64,000 nucleotides of DNA from Ascarosepion bandense (lineage: Eukaryota > Mollusca > Cephalopoda > Sepiida > Sepiidae). Made by a program: the position numbers and the translations under genes. Of the stretch, positions 56,035-64,000 are shown one piece after another. Every line of letters starts with the position of its first letter. Position 1 is the first letter of the stretch. The stretch is taken from assembly GCA_037127315.1 (NCBI GenBank), contig JBBBDQ010000445.1:3780001-3844000 (forward strand), written 5' to 3'. The notes beneath the pieces were generated by a model. It had not been told where the DNA came from and made no database searches. It saw nothing but the letters and a program-made list of their open reading frames with translations.

Positions 56035-56480
56035 ACTGTTTTAAATACTAAAATCATCTATAGTTGTACAAATAAACATTAAAGATAGGTCCAATCCCAT
56101 CCCTCCCACCCCTTTACACTTCCTTTCTCTCCCCCTCTAATAAACCCCCAAAAATAAAGCAGAGCCATGAGGCCATAAACTTATACCCAACCCTCTGATG
56201 TTAAATCTGTCTACAAAATTCCCGACACTTTCATTAATCAACTATATTCCCTACCCACCCGACTTTTTTTCAAATTTCTAACGGACTATTTACAAGACTT
56301 ATTCCCTTATCACTAACCCCCACCAACATCCCCCCCCCACAACTCGCCAAATATAAGAAAAGAGATTTTCCATTCCTGTCCACACCACCTGATGAGACAT
56401 TGTAATTTCAATGTCGAAACAAAATGTACACTTTGTAGTGGATAAAAAATTTGTACATGTTCTAAAATATAATTTATAAC
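56035..56480 (+). mobile_element. Penelope-like element 3' end (PLE-1 copy 2)
   Basis: Matches the 3' UTR of PLE-1 (36845-37290, minus) in opposite orientation. No coding part remains. It carries an intact hammerhead near its 3' end, at 56385-56441. Confidence 0.83.
56385..56441 (+). ncRNA. Type I hammerhead ribozyme, intact core
   Basis: Stem I CCAC (56385-56388) with GTGG (56438-56441). Core CTGATGA 56389-56395. Stem II GACATTG/CAATGTC (7 bp, 6-nt loop). GAA 56416-56418. Stem III ACAAA/TTTGT (5 bp, 8-nt loop). Cleavage base A at 56437 after GU. Every conserved position of the hammerhead is present, with order and open ends as in type I. Hammerheads are known in Penelope-like elements, where they probably process the RNA. 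Confidence 0.87.
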
Positions 56481-56568
56481 AAATATTCACAGCTCTGTAT
56501 TATATATCGAGCACTGTTTTAAATTAATGTTTTGGTCGTTGTAAATTTTTCTTCGTTACTTATTCACT

Positions 56569-56620
<52 letters not shown>
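56481..56620. repeat. Short repeat and (TA)n
   Basis: 56525-56571 shares GTTGTAAATTTTTC and CTTATTCACT with 38280-38310; (TA)n follows at 56572-56620. Confidence 0.7.
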
Positions 56621-56623
<3 letters not shown>

Positions 56624-56765
56624 ATCCGCAGACAGATCTGTTTCGCTGTATCACAGCTCATCAGTACGGTTAGACTCCGATTGCTTTTAACCCAGGATTG
56701 AAACCCGACCGAAGTGGCGTCAGTCGGTGATTCCCCCTCTGGGCTCTCGGTAGAACAAGGCAGAC
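56621..56765 (-). mobile_element. Ribozyme-SINE (R-SINE), inverse copy
   Basis: Minus strand: tRNA-like part with GACTGACGCCACTTCGGTCG and a degenerate B-box GGGTTTCAATCCTGG, AAAAGCAATCGGAG spacer, then a complete hammerhead (56669-56626). Inverse partner of 56805-56945. Confidence 0.82.
56626..56669 (-). ncRNA. Hammerhead ribozyme, intact core, GUC site
   Basis: Minus strand: stem I CCGTA/TGCGG (5 bp with one wobble). CTGATGA 56664-56658. Stem II GCTGT-GAT-ACAGC. GAA. Stem III from the palindrome ACAGATCTGT. Cleavage base C at 56631. All conserved positions are present. Confidence 0.87.
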
Positions 56766-56804
56766 TTTTTAGCACGTGTATTATCATTATATATAAGCCT
56801 CCTT

Positions 56805-56945
56805 CTACCGAGCGCCCATACCTCAGAGGTAGAATCGCCGACTAACGCCAATTCAGTTGGGTTTCAATCCTGGGTTAAAAGCAATCGGATGTCTAACGTA
56901 CTGATGAGCTGTGATACAGCGAAACAGATCTGTCTGCGGATGAGT
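56805..56945 (+). mobile_element. Ribozyme-SINE (R-SINE), direct copy
   Basis: Head ATACCTCAGAGGTAGAATCG (A-box-like), B-box-like GGGTTTCAATCCTGGG, then AAAAGCAATCGGATG and a hammerhead tail. About 140 bp. Ends near ATATATA. Confidence 0.82.
56897..56938 (+). ncRNA. Hammerhead ribozyme, intact core, GUC site
   Basis: Stem I CGTA/TGCG (4 bp, one wobble). CTGATGA 56901-56907. Stem II 56908-56920 (5 bp, 3-nt loop). GAA 56921-56923. Palindromic stem III 56924-56933. Cleavage base C 56934. Confidence 0.87.
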
Positions 56946-57020
56946 ATATATAACAAATATGTGAATAAACATCTATATAAAACATATTGATGTTCATAGA
57001 AATCGTATTTATGCTCGCAA

Positions 57021-57033
57021 ACACACACACAGA

Positions 57034-57084
<51 letters not shown>
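57021..57084. repeat. (AC)n microsatellite in predicted intron
   Basis: AC run with one AGAG break. Gives Cys/Val minus frames that extend the host exon ORF artificially. Confidence 0.95.
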
Positions 57085-57086
<2 letters not shown>

Positions 57087-57168
57087 CTAACGACATACGC
57101 ACACACATACGTGTATCGCCGGCCTTCACATGACCAGTATATATACAAGAAGTTATAAAATTCCTTAC

Positions 57169-57922
57169 CGTAAGCTGAATGGCGTGGTTTCTTGTGCGCT
57201 GAAGCGTGTTGATCTTCTAGTTGTTGCTTTTGTTGACGTTGTCGTTGCAGATAAAGTTGAAGCAGTTGTTGCTGTGGTGGTGGTTGCTCTTGCTTTTGCG
57301 GGCCTTCTTTCCAGAGTCCGTGGTAGTTCGGGTCCAACGCCAAACTCAGAATGCCCGACGAGATCTGGGCGCTCTGCACACTCCCATCCCGATTCAGTTG
57401 CAACAGTTTCCCGATGATGTCCTCAAACACCTCAATTCGCAGTCCACGGTCCCGAAAAAGAAGCTTCTTCCCTTTGTTTAACCTCTGCGCTCCGCTGGTA
57501 ACATCATCGATCCCGTTAGGGTGGTCGTCATCCCCGGCTCCAACGATGTTTCGACTTATGCTAACTCGATGACGACGACTACTGCTGCTCCTGCTGTGGT
57601 GTCTGAGAGCGCGGTTCCTTGTTCTGCCACTGTTACTGGTGATTTCCTGGGACCTTTCAAAGAACGGTTCCTTACGGGGAAGTTCTGGAGTTTGGGTGTG
57701 ATCCTGGTGGTGGTGATCTTTTCTCTGCTGCTGGTGGAGTTGATACTGTCGCCAGTGGTACTTTTTTAATTGTCGCTTCAAATAATAATTGTTGTTGTTA
57801 CTGTCGTTTATGCTAATGGTAGGGTCGGCGTCGTTGTCTTCCAGGTGAGCTGTAGCGTTAAAGGAACAGATCAAAATATAAACGTAAGTAGCCGTTAGAA
57901 CGGCCCCGCATAAATATGGCAT
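57169..57922 (-). CDS. Putative first coding exon, secreted protein, unknown
   Basis: ATG at 57922 has G at -3. Residues 1-25 look like a signal peptide (hydrophobic core V-L-T-A-T-Y-V-Y-I-L-I, likely cut after A-T-A). Residues 45-80 are Asn/His/Gln-rich, 98-123 Arg/Ser/His-rich, 150-205 a more ordered segment with L-R-I-E-V-F-E-D-I-I-G-K and L-N-R-D-G-S-V, and 210-245 Gln-rich. No cysteine occurs after the signal peptide. The reading frame stays open for 352 codons, but the part after residue 251 is repeat-coded ((AC)n). A good donor, G|GTAAGG, at 57169/57168 ends the exon in phase 1. The codon use and base content differ from the AT-rich surroundings. I do not recognise the protein; it may be an extracellular ligand precursor or matrix protein. 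The next exon is not found. The plus-strand frames here are shadows. Confidence 0.65.
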
Positions 57923-58636
57923 TACTCCAAGTTTAGATGAAAGTCTGGGGTCGTTTTATCCCCTTTGACATATATTCCAAAGGAGAGCCTTCTCTTTAAA
58001 AAGACAACAGGAGAATAATCTATATATTTTTTTATAATTGGTAGTAGTAGTAGTAGTAGTAGTAGTAGCAGTTTGTGAATTATTGTTGCACTGTAGCAAG
58101 AGTAGAAAACACTGAGAAGTTTGGAGGCGTCGAGTAGCAGTAAAATCGGGGCACTTCAGGTGTTTTCGGAACGCAAATAAAAGTTTAAAAACAAAGCTTT
58201 AGTATTTTCTTTTTCCCCTCTTACTCTCTCTCTTTCTCTCTCTCTCTATCTCTTTCTCTCTCTCTGTCTCTTTCTCTCTATTTATTTATTTATTTTAATT
58301 CAGTGCCTTTGATAGTTGAGTTGACTTGTCACAATTTTATTTAAAAACTTTAAAACGAATGTCTTTCCACTGAAAAATTGTTCGATTTTGATCGTTTTTT
58401 TATTTTTATTTATTAATGAATGTCTATAAAAAAATAAAAATTATTTTTAATTTGCAATAATATATAGTTTTTACAATAAATAAATAAATAAAAATAAATA
58501 GATAATTATGAATAAAAATCTGATTTTTTTTTTACCTCACTGATTTTTTTTTTTTTAAATAAATTCACTCCAGGGGCTTTTTATTTACTTTTTCATTTAC
58601 CTTATTATCATCATCATCGTCATCATGATCATGATC
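57923..58636. other. Upstream region of the putative gene
   Basis: Contains a TAG tract (about 58044-58070), a (TCTC) region at 58225-58275 and AT runs. No clear TATA box or initiator can be singled out. Confidence 0.4.
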
Positions 58637-58637
58637 A

Positions 58638-58678
<41 letters not shown>

Positions 58679-58680
58679 GA
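58637..58680. repeat. (ATT)n microsatellite
   Basis: About 14 ATT units. Confidence 0.95.
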
Positions 58681-58796
58681 TGCTATTTTTCCGAAATGGA
58701 AACTGGGTACCGACAAAACCTTGAAACTGCTGAGTTCGTCCGCAGAAATCTTATTCTCACATTCTACATGTATTTTTCTCCAAATAATTTTCTTTT

Positions 58797-60520
58797 ACTT
58801 TCTGGTCTCTCTTATATTTCCCTGGTCTCTCTTATATTTTCTATGGTCTCTTTTATATTTTCTCTGGTCTTTCCTATATTTCCCTGGTCTCTCTTATATT
58901 TTCTCTGGTCTTTCCTATATTTTCTCTGGTCTTTCCTATATTTCCCTGGCCTTTCCTATATTTCCCTGGTCTTTCTTATATTCTCCCTGGTCTCTCTTAT
59001 ATTTCCCTGGTCTCTCTTATATTTCCTATGGTCTCTTTTATATTTTCTCTGGTCTTTCCTATATTTCCCTGGCCTTTCCTATATTTTCTCTGGTCTTTCC
59101 TATATTTCCCTGGTCTCTCTTATATTTCCCTGGTCTCTCTTATATTTCTTATTAGTCTCTCTTATATTTTACCTTGTCTTTTTTATGTTTTCACTGGTCA
59201 CCCTTATATAATCTCTGGTTTCCCTAATATTTTCCTTGGTCTCTCTTATATTTCGCTGGTCTCGCTTGTATTTTCCTAATCTCTCTTATACTTCCATTGG
59301 TCTCCCTGATATTTTACTTGGTCTTTTTTATATTTCCTTTGGGCTCACATATATTTCCCTGGTTTCTTTTATATTTTCTCTGGTCTTTCCTATATTTCCC
59401 TGGCCTTTCCTATATTTCCCTGGTCTCTCTTATATTTCCCTGGCCTTTCCTATATTTTCTCTGGTCTTTCCTATATTTCCCTGGTCTTTCTTATATTCTC
59501 CCTTTTCTCTCTTATATTCTCCCTGGTCTCTCTTATATTTCCCTGGTCTCTCTTATATTTCCTACGGTCTCTCTTATATTTTCTCTGGTCTTTCCTATAT
59601 TTCCCTGGTCTCTATTATATTTTCCATGGCCTTTCCTATATTTCCCTGGTCTTTTTTATATTTTCTCTGGTCTCTCTTATATTTCCCCGGTCTCCCTTAT
59701 ATTTTCTCTGGTCTCTCTTATATTTCCCCGGTCTCCCTTATATTTTCTCTGGTCTCTCTTATATTTCCCTGGTTTCTTTTATATTTTCCCTGGTCTTTCT
59801 TATATTTTCCCTGGTCTCTCTTATATTTCCCTGGTCTTTTTTATATTTTCTCTGGTCTCTCTTATATTTCCCCGGTCTCCTTTATATTATTTCTGGTCTC
59901 TCTTATATTTCCCTGGTTTCTTTTATATTTTCTCTGGTCTTTCCTATATTTCCCTGGCCTTTCCTATATTTCCCTGGTCTCTCTTATATTTCCCTGGCCT
60001 TTCCTATATTTTCTCTGGTCTTTCCTATATTTCCCTGGTCTTTCCTATATTTCCCTGGTCTTTCTTATATTCTCCCAGGTCTCTCTTATATTCTCCCTGG
60101 TCTCTCTTATATTTCCCTGGTCTCTCTTATATTTCCTACGGTCTCTTTTATATTTTCTCTGGTCTTTCCTATATTTCCCTGGCCTTTCCTATATTTCCCT
60201 GGTCTTTTTTATATTTTCTCTGGTCTCTCTTATATTTCCCTGGTCTTTTTTATATTTTCTCTGGTCTCTCTTATATTTCCCCGGTCTCCCTTATATTTTC
60301 TCTGGTCTCTCTTATATTTCCCTGGTTTCTTTTATATTTTCCCTGGTCTTTCTTATATTTTCCCTGGTCTCTCTTATATTTCCCTGGTCTTTTTTATATT
60401 TTCTCTGGTCTCTCTTATATTTCCCCGGTCTCCCTTATATTTTCTCTGGTCTCTCTTATATTTCCCTGGTTTCTTTTATATTTTCCCACGTCTCTCTTAT
60501 ATTTCCCTGGTCTCTCTTAT
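58797..60520. repeat. ~20-bp minisatellite, long array
   Basis: CCTGGTCTCTCTTATATTT-type units of 20-21 bp repeat about 85 times; variants CTTTCC and TTTCTCTGG alternate, with higher-order blocks. All three plus frames are open for long stretches (for example 59236-60528) because the unit lacks stops; the proteins are repeats of S-L-I-F-P-W style and not real. Confidence 0.93.
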
Positions 60521-60548
60521 TGCGATAATGACGATAACTCACTTCAAT

Positions 60549-60633
60549 AGGAGGGAAAATGTTTTTTTTTTTTTTGTTTTTTTTTAAGCGCGCTGAAGTT
60601 TGAGATTCAAAAAATGACAGCGACGTAATTGCA
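60549..60633. repeat. Duplicated ~80-bp segment, copy 1
   Basis: GCGCGCTGAAGTTTGAGATT and AAAAAATGACAGCGAC occur here and at 62000-62077. Here it interrupts the minisatellite. Confidence 0.85.
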
Positions 60634-60835
60634 TGGTCTCTCTTATATTTTCCCTGGTCTTTCTTATATTTCCTATTGTCTCTCTTATATTCTCCCTTGT
60701 CTCTCTTATATTGCCCTGGTCTCTCTTATATTTTCCCCGGTCTCTCTTATATTTCCTATGGTCTCTATTATATTCTCCCTGGTCTCTCTTATATTTCTCT
60801 GGTCTTTCTTATATTCTCTCTTATATTTTGTTTTT
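60634..60835. repeat. ~20-bp minisatellite, second block
   Basis: Ten more units with the same consensus, after the 80-bp insertion. Confidence 0.9.
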
Positions 60836-61999
60836 TCTTTCAGAATTTAGATTTCAGAAATTTTAATTAAAAAAAAAAAAAAGAGCAGTGAAACAAATGC
60901 CCTTTGGATTAAAAAGAAAGCACAGAGAGAAAACCGGCTGTCATTGTTTTATTTAAATTTTCCAATAGCGGACACCGTCTCTTATGAACATAGAAGCAGC
61001 TTAATTTCTTAAAAATTAAATTTAAAAAAAATTGTAATTCAAAAAAATACAACAATTCTGTGCAAATGTGTGTAAAATAGAAAATATAAATAAATAATAA
61101 ACACTGAAGAGGCGCAGGAATAGTGAGGAAAACTACCGTCACTTAAATCTCAGTAACAGCAATTAGTTTCTTATTGCTACAGAACAATAATGAAGAATAT
61201 CGAAAAAATTGCTGGAGGGTCAATGATATCTGCTGTCGTTTGATATTCAGTAATTCCTTAATAATCACAAGAGTATAGTGAAACTTGTCACTTGATCTGT
61301 GAAAGGCACACCAGTTAAAACTGGTGTGAAAACTTAAGAATACCAAAAGTTCTGCTGTACTAACGTGACTTGCTTTTACTTATTCCCCAGTGAAAGAATC
61401 CACGAGTTAGTACTAACGTGAAAACGGCAGTTAAAAACAATAACGATAATCAGTAAGTTTTAAGAAAGTGAAATGGTTATTTTTAGGACTATATAATTTC
61501 TTTTAGTAATGTTTACTCTATAAAAGGCTCAAAAGCCTCTCGAGGTAGAGGGTTACAGAGCAAAAGTAAAGGAGTACAGTTTATGCGAAGATAGCGGTTA
61601 ACCCTTGAGTTGAATAGCTTATGATTCTAGTGATTGTAAAAATATCCTTCTAGAGAATAAATAAAACAAAATGACAATGTCAAATGTTATTAATCTAATT
61701 CCCCCAAATAAAAATATTTACAGAAAGACTCCCCCCACAAAATATTTGCAAAAACTAGATAAAACAAAATTATAAAACAACTGTCAGAAAGCAAAGAAGA
61801 AAAAAAAAAGGTGCTGTGATAGAAAATTCAACTAAGAATGAATAAAAGAAAATAATTTTTTATATCAAAGAAAAAGGACAATGAACGCAGGGAAAACGTC
61901 ATTTGTTAAAAATATGATGACGTTTTCGTGACGTCACAGCGAAAAACCCACTTCCATCTGAGAATGAATTGCTAGAAATGACAAAGAACTCACGCAAAA
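60836..61999. other. Unannotated AT-rich interval
   Basis: No gene recognised. A CACCAGTTAAAACTGGTGTG palindrome lies at 61308-61327. Confidence 0.5.
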
Positions 62000-62077
62000 A
62001 TAGGAGAGAAAATGTATTTTCTTTTTTTTTTTTTAAAGCGCGCTGAAGTTTGAGATTCAAAAAATGACAGCGACTTA
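62000..62077. repeat. Duplicated ~80-bp segment, copy 2
   Basis: See 60549-60633. Both begin near AGGAG(G/A)GAAAATGT and a T-run. Confidence 0.85.
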
Positions 62078-62391
62078 AAGTGTTGCTTAGGATTAAAAAA
62101 CAAAGAAAACCGTTAAAAATGTTCGTTCGTTGATAATATTTTTTCTTATCGTATATATAAACTTTAAACCGAAGTTTCACGTTGTCGGTATATGGCGTGG
62201 AGAAGTCCCTTATTTCTTAAAAAAGAAAGATATGAGGCAGAGATATATGACATTAACGAAGATTTCTTAAAGAAATCCCCGCAACAAATTAATTAATCAT
62301 GCAAACTAGCAAAAGAGATAAAAAAAATAAATAAATAAAAAAAACCCAACAAACAAACAAAATACCAACAAATCGTTGGGACCACTCACAA

Positions 62392-62392
<1 letters not shown>
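62078..62392. other. Unannotated AT-rich interval
   Basis: No feature recognised. Confidence 0.5.
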
Positions 62393-62434
<42 letters not shown>

Positions 62435-62580
62435 GTATGGTGGCGTACGAAGGATAAAAGGGATGTCGTTCGATCTCTCGTGAAAACCAGCTGGTAATAT
62501 TGCCGGGAAAACTCAAATAATAATAATAATAACAATAATAATAATAATAATAATAACAATAATAATAATAATAATAATGC
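62393..62580. repeat. Two (AAT)n tracts
   Basis: (AAT)n at 62393-62432 and 62516-62578 flank about 80 bp of single-copy sequence. No LINE is inserted here. Confidence 0.9.
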
Positions 62581-63380
62581 CGGTAAAACTTGCTATAATC
62601 GTGAGGAAATATTTAGGGAATAAGGTTAAAAGATGAAATTATGACAAACAATGTTTTGAAGCTATTTTTTTTTTTAAAGTCTCCACAGTGTCTTCACGAA
62701 AAAGGAAAAAAAGAGGGTTCATAAAAAAAAAACAATATTTCCGTAAAAGAGAAACAATATAAAAAAAAAAAAACAATATTTCCGTAAAAGAGAAACAATA
62801 TGAAAAAAAAAAAAGAAAAAACTATCAAAATTCACTTCTTGAAGGATACAACAAGTTATTAATAACTCGAGGTAGAGAAGAAACTTCGTTATTAATATTT
62901 TTTCTCTCTTTTTAAATTTAATTTCTCTCCAGGGGTATATGACGACACAGGGGGTAACGTATAAATTACTTATTCGATTGAGTTTTTCGGGGTTTTTTTT
63001 TTTTTATTTTTTTTTTATTTTTTTTTTCTGAAATCGTATATGCAAATCGATTTGTTTTTGCGAGTGTAGAACTTGTCGTTGTCTCTTGTTATCCGCTGGT
63101 TTCGCTTTTAAAAAGTATATTAAAATTCTGACGGGATTTTTTTTTTTTTAACCACTTGTTTGGGCTTTTTGTTTTAAAACTATTTGATGTGACACCGCCA
63201 TTTAACAGATGTGTATGTTCGTTCGCTCTTGTCGGTAAATGATTATCTGGAGAAAGGATCGATTTTTGTTTCGTTATTTTTATTTTTATTTTTTTTTTTA
63301 GTTTAAAATGACGAAGGGTGGGACGGTGCGTTTCAGAGTTCAATTTTATCTCGATTTTGCTGGGGCAGACCCCCACATCT
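62581..63380. other. AT-rich interval with homopolymers
   Basis: A short direct repeat (CAATATTTCCGTAAAAGAG) at 62732 and 62774. No gene seen. Confidence 0.5.
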
Positions 63381-64000
63381 CCTTTTCTCTCCTACCTCCC
63401 CATTGTTCATTTGAAATTTCCTTCCATCTTTTTTTTAATCGCTTTTTCTCCTCCTTTTTTTTTTTTTTTTGCTCATCTTCCTTTTCTTTCCTTCTCTCCC
63501 TGCACCCACTTTTAATTCTCTTCCTTTCTTTTTCTTCACTCCTCTCATTTTCATCTCATTCTTCTTTGCTCTTCTCATTGTTCTCCTCTTCCTTTCCCCT
63601 TGCTACTCTTTTATTTTCCTCCTCTCCTCCCACTCCGCGTTTTTCTCCCTCCGTCCTACACTTTTTTCTTCTTCTTCTTTACTCTTCCTTTCTTTCCAAC
63701 TTTCTCCTCCTCGTCCTTATTCTTACCCCCTCCTCTTTTATTCCCCCTCTTCCTCCAGGTTTGTCTTTCCTACTACTCCCCCCCGCTTTTCCCTTCTACT
63801 CCTACACTTCCTTTCTTCTCGTTTCTCTCCTCCCGCATTTTTCTTCTCCACCTCCTTTTCTTTCGCCACACCTCCTCCGTTTCACCTCCGCCCTTTTTTC
63901 TTTCGTCTCTCCGCCTTTTTATTCTTCCCCTCCTCATCCTCCTTTCTTCTTCTTCTTCTTCTTCTTCTTCTTCTTCTTCTTCTTCTTCTTCTTCTTCTTC
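63381..64000. repeat. Polypyrimidine tract ending in (CTT)n
   Basis: Over 600 bp dominated by C and T on the plus strand. The last 56 bases are pure (CTT)n and run off the window. Confidence 0.92.

Noticed and set aside
56864..57129. Cys/Val-rich extension of the host exon
   Set aside because: It is (AC)n translated beyond a good splice donor.
57169..57922. Reading the exon as a fibroblast growth factor because of L-x-L-N-R-D-G-S-V
   Set aside because: Only a handful of residues resemble the FGF pattern and the following segment does not fit; not supportable without a search.
58625..60850. ORFs of 417 and 430 aa in overlapping frames as membrane proteins
   Set aside because: They are a 20-21-bp repeat without stops read in several frames; hydrophobicity follows from the T-rich unit.

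Overview
This window looks like AT-rich nuclear DNA of an invertebrate animal. Nearly every interval is a transposon remnant, a SINE, a foldback repeat or a microsatellite. I see no bacterial operon structure. A mollusc or other lophotrochozoan is my best guess, at low confidence. It rests on the mix of repeats (Helitrons, Penelope-like elements, R4/Dong-like LINEs in TAA repeats, several tRNA-derived SINEs) and on a TTTGGCACAAGG-type fragment near 7470 that recalls cephalopod SINEs.

The only convincing host coding sequence is a minus-strand first exon at 57169-57922. It has an ATG, a signal peptide, about 250 uninterrupted codons and a GTAAGG splice donor. The rest of that gene lies downstream on the minus strand or outside the window. 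Most other long open frames are transposon proteins (reverse transcriptase C-termini, a restriction-like endonuclease, mariner transposase) or tandem repeats that happen to lack stops.

Layout. 1-8.7 kb: a 117-bp satellite, then R4/Dong-like LINE copies in (TAA)n tracts, one split by a Helitron. 8.7-14 kb: LINE-A and LINE-B fragments, SINE-1, a large foldback. 14-23.4 kb: a mariner copy in a TAA tract, a second RLE LINE with a tandemly repeated 3' UTR, SINEs. 23.4-36 kb: more LINE-A and LINE-B, Helitrons, SINE-2, a GC-rich island. 36-42.9 kb: a decayed Penelope-like element with a GIY-YIG domain, SINE-2 tandem copies, Helitrons. 43-51 kb: a 39-bp minisatellite, LINE-C, mariner copy 2, a 5S rRNA-like tandem array, foldbacks. 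51-57 kb: foldbacks and ribozyme-bearing repeats. 57-64 kb: the host exon, a 20-bp minisatellite upstream of it, AT-rich sequence and a polypyrimidine tract running off the end.

The main theme is hammerhead ribozymes. Reading both strands for CUGANGA-stem-GAAA with closing stems I and III gives three copies with a complete core: a Penelope-type 3' end at 56385-56441 and a head-to-head pair of short tRNA-headed SINE-like elements at 56626-56669 (minus) and 56897-56938 (plus). Degenerate or minimal relatives sit in several unrelated foldback repeats. The tRNA-headed, hammerhead-tailed element resembles in design the Schistosoma Sm-alpha retroposons. It is the item most worth testing.
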